From contig CAIXKE010000014.1 of the NCBI GenBank assembly GCA_903919975.1, positions 164,217 to 228,216 of the forward strand: 64,000 nt of DNA. Direction: 5' to 3'. A program made the position numbers and the translations under genes. The notes beneath the pieces are model-generated. The model was not told the origin of the DNA, made no database searches, and saw only the letters and a program-made list of their open reading frames with translations. The DNA is from Akkermansiaceae bacterium (GTDB lineage Bacteria > Verrucomicrobiota > Verrucomicrobiia > Verrucomicrobiales > Akkermansiaceae). Below are positions 28,875 through 37,770 of the stretch, in pieces (the stretch's first letter is position 1; every line of letters begins with the position of its first letter).

Positions 28875-29407
28875 CCGCCGCAGACTTTACAGGCCACTCC
28901 CTCATTCGCGGATCCAGCCCTGCCGGCACTATTGAAATAGCGGCACCTGGAATTGTGCCGTTTTCCTGTGCTTGAAATCTTGTAGCCGCCACCCTCGGGC
29001 GTGGCTGCTGACGATGGTGTTGAGCGAACCCCGTTTGCGGCACCACTGACTTCCGGTTGAACTGCCGGGGAGGCACCACGCCGGAGGGTGGCGTTCTCCT
29101 CCCTTAGCCGGGTAACCAGATCCTCCAATTCCCGGATTCGGACTCTCAAGCTCTCGGCGTCGACTTCTACGCCAATTCCCAGTTTGGTTTTGGTTTCAGG
29201 CGACAATTTTTCCACAGGAATGCGGACCGCGCCATATTCGGTAGTCAACGAAAGGGAACCATCGTGCACGGAACCGACCGCGCCTGTCATCATTTCACCA
29301 GAAACAAGTTTGATCGTAGCCCTTGTTGGAGTCGCATCTTGAGCGAATCCCGAGGCCGCGCACGCGAACCAGACTATAACGCCAAGCACTAGCTGGTGTG
29401 TTCTCAT
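28871..29407 (-). CDS. Exported protein with coiled coil and C-terminal Cys motif
   Basis: 178 residues; signal peptide MRTHQLVLGVIVWFACAASG with likely cleavage after AQ. The mature part starts with a small beta-rich region (IKLVSGEMMTGAVGSVHDGS, an SH3/Sm-like pattern), then a leucine-containing coiled coil (LRVRIRELEDLVTRLREE, ~85-103), a Ser/Pro/Ala linker and a C-terminal CRYFNSAG...ACKVCGG module with three Cys. This C-terminal motif recurs in small exported proteins next to nucleases, in my memory of such families. It is translationally coupled to the EEP nuclease. Confidence 0.65.
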   Translation of the reverse strand: MRTHQLVLGVIVWFACAASGFAQDATPTRATIKLVSGEMMTGAVGSVHDGSLSLTTEYGAVRIPVEKLSPETKTKLGIGVEVDAESLRVRIRELEDLVTRLREENATLRRGASPAVQPEVSGAANGVRSTPSSAATPEGGGYKISSTGKRHNSRCRYFNSAGRAGSANEGVACKVCGG

Positions 29408-29470
29408 GGATGTGTGTTAGTAGAAAATACCAAGCCGGACAAGATTTAACCAAGGAATGTGGACGTGTTG

Positions 29471-29977
29471 TCACCCCTCCCCAGGCCCGCCCAGCATGTC
29501 TGGGTGATCCACGCTATAGAAGAATGCGCCTGAAAGCACTTCCTTGACCCATTCGTAGATGCCTGGCTCCTTCGATTCCCGTGAACCCGCCACGTTCAAC
29601 GTCTTGATATTGTTCCCATCGACGAACCGTTGGAGAATTAATGCGGGTTCTTCATAGGAGCCAGAAGCCCTAGAAATGTGAATGCACGGCTTCCCGTGCT
29701 TCCTAGCAAAGCCAATCGTCTTGAGTGATCCACCGGTCGGCACCTTCGCGAACGTGAACACCACTGTGCCGTCACTGTCCCGGACGTTCCATTCCGTGCG
29801 CTGGGGATAGCCGCTCGATGGCGTTTCGGTGAGTTGATATTTCGCTGGAATTGGTCCGTCCAGACTCAATCGCCCCTTCGGGCACCAGCCGCCGTGTGAA
29901 AAATTGTAGTGGAGCGCCACGTCCAGCGCTGCGATGTCGGCCCCAGTTTGGCCGCCGGATACAAGTTTCGTGATCAC
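29471..29977 (-). CDS. Putative molybdenum carrier protein (YpsA/LOG-like Rossmann fold)
   Basis: 168 residues. The N-terminus VSGGQTGADIAALDVALH and the following GGWCPKGRLS are diagnostic of the putative molybdenum carrier family (Pfam YpsA-related, LOG/SLOG superfamily). These bind nucleotide-like ligands with a Rossmann fold and a GG(Q/T)xG loop. TVVFTFAKVPTGGSLKTI is the second conserved glycine loop. The biochemical role of these proteins is not settled, and SLOG proteins often appear in conflict systems. The start overlaps the stop of the upstream TPR gene by ATGA, so they form an operon. Confidence 0.8.
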   Translation of the reverse strand: MITKLVSGGQTGADIAALDVALHYNFSHGGWCPKGRLSLDGPIPAKYQLTETPSSGYPQRTEWNVRDSDGTVVFTFAKVPTGGSLKTIGFARKHGKPCIHISRASGSYEEPALILQRFVDGNNIKTLNVAGSRESKEPGIYEWVKEVLSGAFFYSVDHPDMLGGPGEG

Positions 29978-30474
29978 AGAGTGGAATTGTTGGAGGATTT
30001 ACCGAGGGTTGTCCACAGCGGCTCAAGGTCCGTGTCGTCCAGCGCAATGCGTTTGAACGTCATATCCATGCCGAACGCGATTTTTAACAACGTTCGCGCT
30101 TCTGCAAGATCTCCCAGCACACAAGCATAGCAAGCGAGGTTGTAGGCAATCAAGGCAATGTCAGGGTGAATCTCTGACGCCTTCCGCAGGACTGTCTGTG
30201 CTGCCAGCACCGATTGTTCCCGCCGGAGCGCATAGGACCAAGACAGCCACCAACCGGGATTCCCAGGGGACCGCTTGGCCAGTGACTCAGCCAACACGCG
30301 GGCGGACTCCCATTTTGCGAGCTTCTGTAAGATCTCAATCCGAAGCCCCAGAACCTCATCGGCGGCGCGGAGTTCCGGCGGCAACTCCTCAAGCTCCTCA
30401 TTCGCCTCCTCAAACATGCCGAGTTCGAGGTAGCCTAGGGCGGGTTGTAGCCGGCGTTCGAATGAGTTCATCAT
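29974..30474 (-). CDS. TPR-repeat protein
   Basis: 166 residues with about four tetratricopeptide-like helical pairs (ALGYLELGMFEEANEELEEL at residues 12-31, then WESARVLAESLAKRSPGN, AAQTVLRKASEIHPD and LACYACVLGDLAEARTLL). TPR proteins mediate protein-protein binding, and no catalytic domain is attached. It is co-operonic with the SLOG protein downstream (4-bp overlap). The start is an ATG at 30474; the second codon is also ATG and could be the real start. Confidence 0.75.
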   Translation of the reverse strand: MMNSFERRLQPALGYLELGMFEEANEELEELPPELRAADEVLGLRIEILQKLAKWESARVLAESLAKRSPGNPGWWLSWSYALRREQSVLAAQTVLRKASEIHPDIALIAYNLACYACVLGDLAEARTLLKIAFGMDMTFKRIALDDTDLEPLWTTLGKSSNNSTL

Positions 30475-30611
30475 TTTTTCAAGAGGGGCTCATTGTAATG
30501 ACGAATATATCGAGTCAGTTTCCGTTCCTAGTTGTCACACATATTGGATGATCTGGCTGAGGAAATCTCAAATTCAACCAGAAATATTCGCCCGCTGCCG
30601 CCCACAGCCAG

Positions 30612-31529
30612 TCATGACCGTTTTTGGTCAGTGTTGGCAGAAAATGTCCGTGAGAGATTCCGATTTGTGGGATTTCTTAATCGAAGGGGGTCTAAGTAAT
30701 CGAGAAAATGAGCAACCAACGCTATCTCTTCATCCGCCGTTCCGTCTTCATTTGTCTTGTGGAGATGTGGAAATCTCACCGCCACACCTTCGATATTGGA
30801 ATACTCGACAATCGCAGCCTCGTAAACCGGACGATCGTTAGCTAACTTAGCAGTAATTGTCTCCCGAATGCGTTCGTGCAGTCTGCAAAAGCAGTCGATG
30901 TATTCTCTAATTGCAGGCCTTAGATCGATCTGCTCTCCCATTTCTTGAAGTTCAGTGAGGATTGCTTTCTTAAACGAGCTGTTTTCGGCAAGCTTCTTTA
31001 CACTGGTCTGCGGAACGACAGTGTATTGTGAGTAGTCTTGGTCTACACCCGAAACCCTTGCAGAATTATGGCTGATGATGTGAATGGGGAGCCCAGAGTG
31101 CTGGACGTGATTGCGGAGCGCCTCCATAAATCGATAACCCCAGCAGTCATCGTAAAGCTGATTCTTGAATAATTTGATGCGGTTTAGATCATTGGAAAAT
31201 TTTCCGAATAACGCCGAGATTCCGTGGTCTGTTTGATCGACATAAAGTCGACAGGCCGTCAATAAATTTACTAAACGTCTATCAATCGTAAGTCTCTCAA
31301 GCATTGTGTCTCTGTGATCACGATTGGGCCAAATGCGCGATGCCTCTGCGAGCTTTAATAGCTCGGTTTCAAGCTCGTAAAAATTGTCTATAAGCAAGGC
31401 AAATTTCTCCTCAAGCTCTGTGGCAAAAAGGCATGTTGCCTTAGCGGACTTTACAACCCTATATCGCTCTTCAGAAATTTGCAGCGTAGTAATACCACTG
31501 GCGACGTATCCAACTACTTCAAAATTCAT
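30612..31529 (-). CDS. Hypothetical protein with HEPN-like R-x4-H motif
   Basis: 305 residues, AT-rich, ATG at 31529. Predominantly helical. The segment FMEALRNHVQHSGLPIH (~residue 140) contains R-N-x3-H spacing that matches the Rx4-6H ribonuclease signature of HEPN domains, and helices precede and follow it as in that fold. No other family signature. HEPN proteins are common toxins or RNases in defence, but a chance match is possible, so I keep this as a hint. It stands alone between the TPR operon and the HNH lipoprotein. Confidence 0.55.
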   Translation of the reverse strand: MNFEVVGYVASGITTLQISEERYRVVKSAKATCLFATELEEKFALLIDNFYELETELLKLAEASRIWPNRDHRDTMLERLTIDRRLVNLLTACRLYVDQTDHGISALFGKFSNDLNRIKLFKNQLYDDCWGYRFMEALRNHVQHSGLPIHIISHNSARVSGVDQDYSQYTVVPQTSVKKLAENSSFKKAILTELQEMGEQIDLRPAIREYIDCFCRLHERIRETITAKLANDRPVYEAAIVEYSNIEGVAVRFPHLHKTNEDGTADEEIALVAHFLDYLDPLRLRNPTNRNLSRTFSANTDQKRS

Positions 31530-31709
31530 GCCATTAGAGTGTTATTTTTCACCTGTTGTTTTTTCGAGAGTGTTACACGCCACTACGGTGATCAGGGGGA
31601 AGCCCGACCCGGAAGGGCAAAGTTTATTGAATGACGATTGCGCAGATTGTTTCATGAATTCGATCTATCACTTCGACAACCGAGCAGCAAGACCATTAAT
31701 CTCTTCCAC

Positions 31710-32303
31710 TCACCGCTTCGCCGCCATCACCCGCCTTAGCCCCTCATTTGACAACAACCCAGCCGCATGAAACGCCTTCGCTATCGAAACCTGTCGGTCT
31801 CCGATTTTATCGTTCTTCTTCACATTCACGCTCAGAGGCATCAGCTCTAGGTTGGCAATTACGTTGTCGAGTTCTGGCGCGACCGACCGAGGGACGATGT
31901 GGTCCACTGAAATCACCTCGGCGGCATACGGGCCTTTCCTCACCTTGGCAGTCTTGCCGTGCCGCATGTCATCCAAATCCTCTGGGGTCGTGCCACCTAC
32001 GCGCTCAAGGATCGTGACATTGCGAACCATCGCGGCCGCAGTCAGACGGCCCTTCTCAGTGCCACCCCAGCCGATGAGCTGCACGGCTTTCTCCGCCACC
32101 TTGGCAGGATCCTGCCCATCTACCTTCGCATCCCACAGGATTGCCGTGATCTTTTGGATCCTCTGATTAGCTCCCCGGTCCCCAAGTGTTGCCAGCTTGA
32201 CTGGATCAATCAGAGGGCGGAGTAGGGCCGCGTCGTCGGCAAGGGGGCGTCCACAACCTTGAAGAGTCAGACAGAGGAACAACAACAAGAGAGTGCGCAG
32301 CAT
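31710..32303 (-). CDS. HNH endonuclease-domain lipoprotein
   Basis: 197 residues with a type II signal peptide (MLRTLLLLFLCLTLQGCG; lipobox LQGC, so Cys16 is the likely lipidated residue). The C-terminal half has an HNH core: ISVDHIVPRSVAPELDNVIA and NLELMPLSVNVKKNDKIG (about 126-165), with DH, N and N..K positions as in the family. An HNH nuclease predicted to be membrane-anchored outside the cytoplasm is unusual and may act on incoming or extracellular DNA. Single gene; the sigma-factor operon begins on the other strand 325 bp away. Confidence 0.7.
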   Translation of the reverse strand: MLRTLLLLFLCLTLQGCGRPLADDAALLRPLIDPVKLATLGDRGANQRIQKITAILWDAKVDGQDPAKVAEKAVQLIGWGGTEKGRLTAAAMVRNVTILERVGGTTPEDLDDMRHGKTAKVRKGPYAAEVISVDHIVPRSVAPELDNVIANLELMPLSVNVKKNDKIGDRQVSIAKAFHAAGLLSNEGLRRVMAAKR

Positions 32304-32371
32304 TAGCGTGAAGCGTAGGTGCCCACGCCCTACAATTCAATCCCGACCTGCTGGCAGTTCGCATGCACAAA

Positions 32372-32461
32372 CTAAACGGCCCTAGAAATGCTTGCTAGCT
32401 CGGTTTTCCCTGTGCCGATGGGGCCCACCAGCAGGAAATGAAACTTGTGAAGAATCGGATT
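32372..32461 (-). pseudogene. P-loop fragment, relic of a Clp-like AAA+ gene
   Basis: A 29-codon frame reading FHFLLVGPIGTGKTELA matches the second P-loop of ClpA/B-type proteins, including the ClpB-like gene in this window (FLFVGPSGTGKTELAKALAE at ~41350). It is closed by stops on both sides, so it is a tiny relic rather than a gene. Confidence 0.4.
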
Positions 32462-32553
32462 TTAACGTCAATTTCCTGTGCTGAATAGGCACATTCACTC
32501 AAATTTTCGAACGGATTAGAACCGAAACCCGTTCGTAATTTGCGATTCAGAAG

Positions 32554-32567
32554 CGATAGATCTATCG
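32554..32567. promoter_or_regulatory. 14-bp perfect palindrome upstream of sigma-factor operon
   Basis: CGATAGATCTATCG lies 62 bp before the ATG of the sigma factor, in the only intergenic space of the operon long enough for a promoter. It could be an operator. No -35/-10 pair is convincing. Confidence 0.3.
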
Positions 32568-32628
32568 TCTTTGAGAAGTGGTTCGAGACTTGCCTTGCAA
32601 TCGTGGCGACTGCAAGCTTTTCACCGTC

Positions 32629-33258
32629 ATGGAAGAACGGGTAAACCATCTCCTTCCCCTCGCTGCCAAAATCGCACGCGAGTTCTCCAACATTCCCGGT
32701 CTCCCGCATGCTGAAATCAATCTGGCGGCCCAAGAAGCGCTTGCCAACGCTGCGCGGCATTTCGATCCGACAAAGGGCGACTTCACCGCCTATGCCGCCC
32801 GCGCCATGCGCAATGCCCTGCGCGACCTCTACGAACGGCAAGTTCGCCACCATCGACACCACATTTACGATCTCGACCTCCCAATCACCGAGTCGGCTAC
32901 CACCCCTGAGGCGCGTGTCCAGCAAGTTGAGGCCCGGGACTTCCCCATGGTAGATCATGCTGCCGCCGCCTTGGAATCCGGGAAACGCCTCGAAAGGGCG
33001 ATGCTCGCCCTTTCGCCTCGACTACGCCTTGTGGCTGAAGGCATCCGTGATGGTAAGAGTTACAGTGAAATAGGAACCATGCTGGGCGTCTCTAAACAAG
33101 CCGCCCATAAACTTGCTGGAGCAACCATCTCGGCACTCAAGGATCAACTCGAAGCCATGGGGTTCCAAGGGATTGATACGCTGGGATTCCTCAAGTCCTG
33201 CGCCCAAGAAATCCGGGGTGCCTCTCCACAAGTTGACGATTTTTCGTCTCGACCGTAA
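32629..33258 (+). CDS. Sigma-70-family RNA polymerase sigma factor
   Basis: 209 residues from the ATG at 32629 (a GTG-type start at 32578 would add 17 poor residues). Region 2 is recognised by HLLPLAAKIAREF, ALANAARHFDPTKGDFTAYA and ARAMRNALRDL (~5-70). Region 4 has the HTH KSYSEIGTMLGVSKQAAHKL (~145-164). The C-terminus adds ~35 residues ending PQVDDFSSRP. It is the first gene of the kinase-Clp operon (19 bp to the FHA-kinase gene), so I infer that the operon directs or senses its own transcription program. Confidence 0.8.
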   Translation: MEERVNHLLPLAAKIAREFSNIPGLPHAEINLAAQEALANAARHFDPTKGDFTAYAARAMRNALRDLYERQVRHHRHHIYDLDLPITESATTPEARVQQVEARDFPMVDHAAAALESGKRLERAMLALSPRLRLVAEGIRDGKSYSEIGTMLGVSKQAAHKLAGATISALKDQLEAMGFQGIDTLGFLKSCAQEIRGASPQVDDFSSRP

Positions 33259-33277
33259 TCCCTTATTAGAAAGCTCT

Positions 33278-34549
33278 ATGTCCGCCAGCGTCCATCTTCA
33301 AGTCAGCAGCTCCGACGGTACATCCAAATCGTTTGCCCTAACCGAGCACGATACCTTTTTGCTCGGCCGGATGGCGGATTGCCATCTTTGTGTTCCCGGC
33401 GACTCCCAGGTTTCCCGGCATCACTTCATCCTTGAAGCCTGCCCGCCGATGGCCTCCTTGCGCGATCTCGGCAGCCTCAATGGCACCCATGTGAACGGGA
33501 AAAAGTGCGGCGGACGCGAAAAAGGCGAAACCCCGGAACAAGGAGCACTCCGCCAGTATCCGAGTATCGACCTAAAAAACGGTGATCGCATCACCGTCGG
33601 CCAATCCACCATCGAAGTGCGCGTGGAAACCGCACCGGACGCTGCCGTCATTCCCGCCGCCCTCCCGGAAGGCGACCTTTCCGGCCTCTCGCCCGAGGCC
33701 ATGCGCCAACTTATTTTTGGTAGTCCTGAAAAAGCGATCTTCACCCTCGCCAATTACGCCGTGCAGCGCGAATTGGGCCGCGGCGGTTGCGGGGCTGTCT
33801 ATCTCGCCACCCCGAAATCCGGCGGCGATCCCGTGGCAGTGAAACTCATGCTCTCTCGCGCTCAGGCAGATGCCCGATCCATCGATCACTTCAAACGCGA
33901 AATGAAGGTCATCGCCGGTCTCAAGCATCCCAACATCGTTCGCTTCCTCGACAGCGGCTCGGACCAGGGCACCTTTTTCTTCGTCATGGAATATTGCGAC
34001 GGTGGTTCGCTAGCCGATGTCGCCAAGGCACGCGGCGGCACCATCCCGGCCGACGTGCTCATGCCATGGGCGCTCCAAGCACTCGAAGGCCTAGCCGCCG
34101 CCCACAAGGAAAACTTCGTCCACCGCGACATCAAACCACACAATATCCTGCTTCACCTCAACCGCGCCAAACTCTCCGACTTCGGTCTAGCCAAGAATTT
34201 CCAGAAAGCCGGCCTCAGCGGCATGAGCATGACAGGCAACTATGCCGGTACCCCCGTCTTCATGCCGCCGGAACAAATCACCAACTTCAAATACGTCAAA
34301 CCTGTCTCCGACGTCTGGAGCTTCGCCGCATCCCTCTACCAACTCCTCACCGGAAAATTTCCCTACCGCTTTGATTCCAAGCGCGATCCCATCGACATCA
34401 TCCTCAACGAAAACCCCGTCCCTATCCGCGACCGAATGCCGGAACTGACCAACAAACTTGCAACAGTGATCGACAAGTCGCTGACTAGGAATCCAAAAGA
34501 ACGTTTTCAAAACGCCGGCCTACTTCATGCTGAGATGCTCCGCAAATAA
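33278..34549 (+). CDS. FHA-domain serine/threonine protein kinase
   Basis: 423 residues from the ATG at 33278; an earlier in-frame start (33113) would overlap the sigma factor. The N-terminal FHA domain (residues ~1-105) shows LLGRMADCHL, SQVSRHHF and GSLNGTHVNG, the phosphothreonine-binding loops. The kinase domain follows (~160-423): LGRGGCGAVYLA (G loop), VAVKLM (Lys), FVHRDIKPHNILL (catalytic loop), SDFGLA (DFG) and GTPVFMPPEQ (activation-segment APE equivalent). No transmembrane segment, so it is cytosolic. The second gene of the operon, 14 bp before the first large paralog. It probably phosphorylates partners in the same operon, and FHA would read that phosphorylation. Confidence 0.9.
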   Translation: MSASVHLQVSSSDGTSKSFALTEHDTFLLGRMADCHLCVPGDSQVSRHHFILEACPPMASLRDLGSLNGTHVNGKKCGGREKGETPEQGALRQYPSIDLKNGDRITVGQSTIEVRVETAPDAAVIPAALPEGDLSGLSPEAMRQLIFGSPEKAIFTLANYAVQRELGRGGCGAVYLATPKSGGDPVAVKLMLSRAQADARSIDHFKREMKVIAGLKHPNIVRFLDSGSDQGTFFFVMEYCDGGSLADVAKARGGTIPADVLMPWALQALEGLAAAHKENFVHRDIKPHNILLHLNRAKLSDFGLAKNFQKAGLSGMSMTGNYAGTPVFMPPEQITNFKYVKPVSDVWSFAASLYQLLTGKFPYRFDSKRDPIDIILNENPVPIRDRMPELTNKLATVIDKSLTRNPKERFQNAGLLHAEMLRK

Positions 34550-34563
34550 CTTCCCGATAAACC

Positions 34564-36144
34564 ATGAGTAATTCCCATCAAACCCAATTGCTTGAGCTAA
34601 GTTTATATAAACGCTGTAACTCTAAATTTTATGACGAAATCAACATAGGGCGATTTACTACGATTATATTTCACAGAACACTTAGAATACCAGAAGACGG
34701 GAAAAACTACCCACTTCCAGCAGGATTAGGGCGATTGCCAATTCATCGAGTAGAGGATTATGCTCAAAAAGTTCCAAGCAAGTGGCTTAAAGAGGGTGGT
34801 TACTTCATTCCTCTTTATCAAAAAGAAGCGCTTTTTTTGGAATTTCAAGGTCCAGAATGGCACCCAACAATCGCCAAAGTCTGTGTAGGTAGGATAAATG
34901 CTATTTCAGGGAAATCTTACTCAGAAAAGCCCTCATTAAATCCGCAAGATTATGTGGTCATACCTGAGCAAAAATGGCTGGACGGTATCAATTACGGAGC
35001 CGGGACGGTTCGCCAATTTGTAGCAATGCCACTTGGAAAAGGCTACACTATTGAGGCGCAGATCACAGATGAAGAAACGCATGGTGGATTTCAGATCGTC
35101 GTGTTTGAACCGAAGGAAAATAGGTTTCCAGACAGGGATCCATCAATTGATAATTCTATACTTAGCAGTGAAAAAATGGCGAGAAAAAGAAAAGAGGAGC
35201 CGCTCGTTTTATATTCCTCACCTGCTCAATCCAATGTTTCATTTAGCATCGGGCGGCTAGGTAGCAGCCCTGCGCCAGAAATGGGAATAGCCGCGGGGGG
35301 CAAAATCAAACAAATCATTTATCCAGACAATCACGGCTTGGAGACATGGAGCACGGAATGCTTTCGTGGAATCACAATCCACTTGGTCAATAGTTTGGTT
35401 TATAAATCAATCACTGGTGAAGATCCACCAGCTTCTCCCGTGACAGCAGAACGATACAGAGACGCGGGAATCCCCTGGTATTCACATTTTGACGAAAACG
35501 TAATTCCCGTAAAACCACCCTCGGTATTCAAAAAAATTCTTAGTGTGATGGCCATAGAAAAGCGCCGTGGCGTTTTGCCAAATGAATCCGAGACGCCTAT
35601 ACAAATTACTGAAAATCTATTACAACGAATCAAAACCCCAAGCAAAAATGAAGCTGCCGTGATTTATCGTGCCCGAGCACGTCAAAATGCTGAAATTGGG
35701 CATTGGCAAACAGCGCTTCGGGAAATTAGTTTGGTTATTGATTATAAAATCTACAGCCAAGCTGAGGATTATGTCTTACGATGTCAGTGCAATTTTAACT
35801 TGGGAAGATTCAAAGACGGTGCGATTGATGGTTCCCTGGCTCTCGAAAAGGACTCAAAATGCTATGATGGACTTACTTGGAGAGCTTTCTGCAGAAAAGC
35901 TTCCGGTGACTTTGAAGGACTACGTGAGGATGCCGACCAATTGATAGAGAATGAAGAAACTGAATTAATTGGTTTGGAATTGAGAGCCGACGTAGCCTTG
36001 CTTTCGGGGTGTTACAATGATGCCATATATGATGCCCTGTCGCTAAGCAAAAAAAGCCCAGGGCATGCTAGGGCGCAGCAGATATTGAGCGAAGCGCGTA
36101 TTAAAGCGAATCAGAAATTCAATAAAAAAAGTAACGAGTCATAG
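34564..36144 (+). CDS. Large conserved protein of kinase-Clp operon, paralog 1
   Basis: 526 residues, AT-rich. No named family known to me, but two paralogs in this window (36154 and 42810) share its core: FHRTLRIPEDG with YPLPAGLGRLPIH (~35-60), GYFIPLYQKEALFLEF (~80-95), WHPTIAKVCVGRINAISGK (~97-117), FVAMPLGKGYTIEAQITDE (~155-175) and GGFQIVVFEP. I remember similar sequences from actinobacterial and fungal proteins annotated only as hypothetical. The last ~150 residues are TPR-like helices. Cytosolic, no catalytic motif visible. Probably a substrate or adaptor of the kinases (inference). Confidence 0.75.
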   Translation: MSNSHQTQLLELSLYKRCNSKFYDEINIGRFTTIIFHRTLRIPEDGKNYPLPAGLGRLPIHRVEDYAQKVPSKWLKEGGYFIPLYQKEALFLEFQGPEWHPTIAKVCVGRINAISGKSYSEKPSLNPQDYVVIPEQKWLDGINYGAGTVRQFVAMPLGKGYTIEAQITDEETHGGFQIVVFEPKENRFPDRDPSIDNSILSSEKMARKRKEEPLVLYSSPAQSNVSFSIGRLGSSPAPEMGIAAGGKIKQIIYPDNHGLETWSTECFRGITIHLVNSLVYKSITGEDPPASPVTAERYRDAGIPWYSHFDENVIPVKPPSVFKKILSVMAIEKRRGVLPNESETPIQITENLLQRIKTPSKNEAAVIYRARARQNAEIGHWQTALREISLVIDYKIYSQAEDYVLRCQCNFNLGRFKDGAIDGSLALEKDSKCYDGLTWRAFCRKASGDFEGLREDADQLIENEETELIGLELRADVALLSGCYNDAIYDALSLSKKSPGHARAQQILSEARIKANQKFNKKSNES

Positions 36145-36153
36145 GAAATCAAG

Positions 36154-37770
36154 ATGCACAGCAAACTCAGCGCAATCGGAGGTCGTGACGCCGCCAGTGA
36201 AAGCCAGCCCGCTACGTTTAAAGATCGTGCGGAACCACTTGAGGTTTGCCTCGGGAATACTGCGGTATCGCAGCAATTCGATGAAATCATAGTTGGACAC
36301 TTCACCAGGATCTCATTCCACCGAACCCTCAGAATTCCCGAGGACGGCCGCGATTATCCGTTGCCAGCCGGGCTCGGCAGATTTCCCATCCATCGAGTAG
36401 AAGACTATGCGGACAAGGTGCCAGTGGAATGGCTAAAAGAAAGCGGATTCTTCATCCCTCTCTATCAAAGAGAGGCGCTATTTCTTCAATTTGACGGGCC
36501 TGGGTGGCATCCGACGATTGCGAAAATTTGCGTTGGGAAGATCAACGCGATTACGGGAAAGCCGTATTCCGAAGAACTTTCAAAAAATCAACAGGATTAT
36601 ATCGTGATGCCCAATCAAAAATGGCTTGATGGAATCTGCTCGGGCGAGGATTTGGTAAAGCAGTTTGTTGCCATGCCACTTGGACAAGGCTATACTATCG
36701 AGGCTCAGGTCTCCGACGAGGAACAGTTTGGAGGGTTTCAGATTGTAGTTTACGATGCTATTAATGGACGATTCCCCGAACGTGATCCGGCGATTGACTC
36801 GCGAATAAAAAATGAAGAGGAAGCGAAGAAGCAAAATAGATCTGAGGGCCTTCGAACAGCTGACCTCCCGGCAGCCGCGCTTAACCCAAAAGGAGCGGCC
36901 TTTTCAATGGGAATTGCAGCAGGAGGAAATCTTAAACAGCAAATTTCTAGGGATACTTACGGCGTGGAATCGTGGAGTCCTGAAAAAAAACGAAGTCTGA
37001 CGGTTCACCTTGTCAACAGCCTGGCTTACAAAGCTATAACTGGGATGGAGCCCCCAACGTCGCCAATCACCGCCGCAGCATATCAACGCGCTAACATCCC
37101 ATGGTATTCCAATTATGACGAAACGGAACCTGTCGGCAAACCACCAGCGATTTTCAAACGCATCTTGAGCATCGCGGCGATTGATAATAATCGGGGAATC
37201 ACCACACCTGATGACGAATTTAAACGATCAATCGCAATTCAAAACATTCACAAAATCAAGACGTCAGACAAGAACGAGGCTTCGAACGCCTTCCGTGAAC
37301 GTGCATACGAAAGTCGGTCAAAGGAATGGTGGGCGGCCGCCGTCCGCGAAATCAGCTACGTGATTGACCTACAATCCGACGTCCGTGCTGATGATTATGC
37401 ATTGAGAAGCTGCTGCAATTACCATATAGGCAGATTCAAGGATGGATCAATCGATGGTTCGCTTGGACTAATAAAAGACAATTCATGCCTGGATGCACTG
37501 ACGTGGCGGGCCCACTGTAGAAAACAAATTGGAGAATACGAACTGCTGTATGATGACGCGAATGAACTGATTCAGTTTCCAAAAACAGAAATTATCGGTC
37601 TTGAACTATTAGCCGAAGCCGCATTGGCTACTGACCGGACTTGTGAGGCATACAACACAGCAATGCAGTTGAAGAGCAAATGTCCCAAGCATTTGCGTGC
37701 AAATCAAATAATTAGCGAAGTTAACATCAAAGTGTTTGGGATAGACTGGGAGGAAGATCATGATATTTAG
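36154..37770 (+). CDS. Large conserved protein of kinase-Clp operon, paralog 2
   Basis: 538 residues; 9 bp after paralog 1 and overlapping the next kinase by 11 bp. It shares the same core blocks (FHRTLRIPEDGRDYPLPAGL, FFIPLYQREALFLQF, WHPTIAKICVGKINAITGK, FVAMPLGQGYTIEAQVSDE). An extra N-terminal extension of ~45 residues carries a Gly/Asp/Ser-rich start. The C-terminus has TPR-like repeats (AVREISYVIDLQSDVRADDY and onward). The gene is less AT-rich than paralog 1. Two divergent copies in one operon suggest a heteromer, or duplication followed by specialisation. Confidence 0.75.
   Translation: MHSKLSAIGGRDAASESQPATFKDRAEPLEVCLGNTAVSQQFDEIIVGHFTRISFHRTLRIPEDGRDYPLPAGLGRFPIHRVEDYADKVPVEWLKESGFFIPLYQREALFLQFDGPGWHPTIAKICVGKINAITGKPYSEELSKNQQDYIVMPNQKWLDGICSGEDLVKQFVAMPLGQGYTIEAQVSDEEQFGGFQIVVYDAINGRFPERDPAIDSRIKNEEEAKKQNRSEGLRTADLPAAALNPKGAAFSMGIAAGGNLKQQISRDTYGVESWSPEKKRSLTVHLVNSLAYKAITGMEPPTSPITAAAYQRANIPWYSNYDETEPVGKPPAIFKRILSIAAIDNNRGITTPDDEFKRSIAIQNIHKIKTSDKNEASNAFRERAYESRSKEWWAAAVREISYVIDLQSDVRADDYALRSCCNYHIGRFKDGSIDGSLGLIKDNSCLDALTWRAHCRKQIGEYELLYDDANELIQFPKTEIIGLELLAEAALATDRTCEAYNTAMQLKSKCPKHLRANQIISEVNIKVFGIDWEEDHDI

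Noticed and set aside
32395..32958. 187-residue minus-strand frame opposite the sigma factor
   Set aside because: Mostly antisense to conserved sigma regions; only the short P-loop fragment in another frame at 32372-32461 is protein-like.
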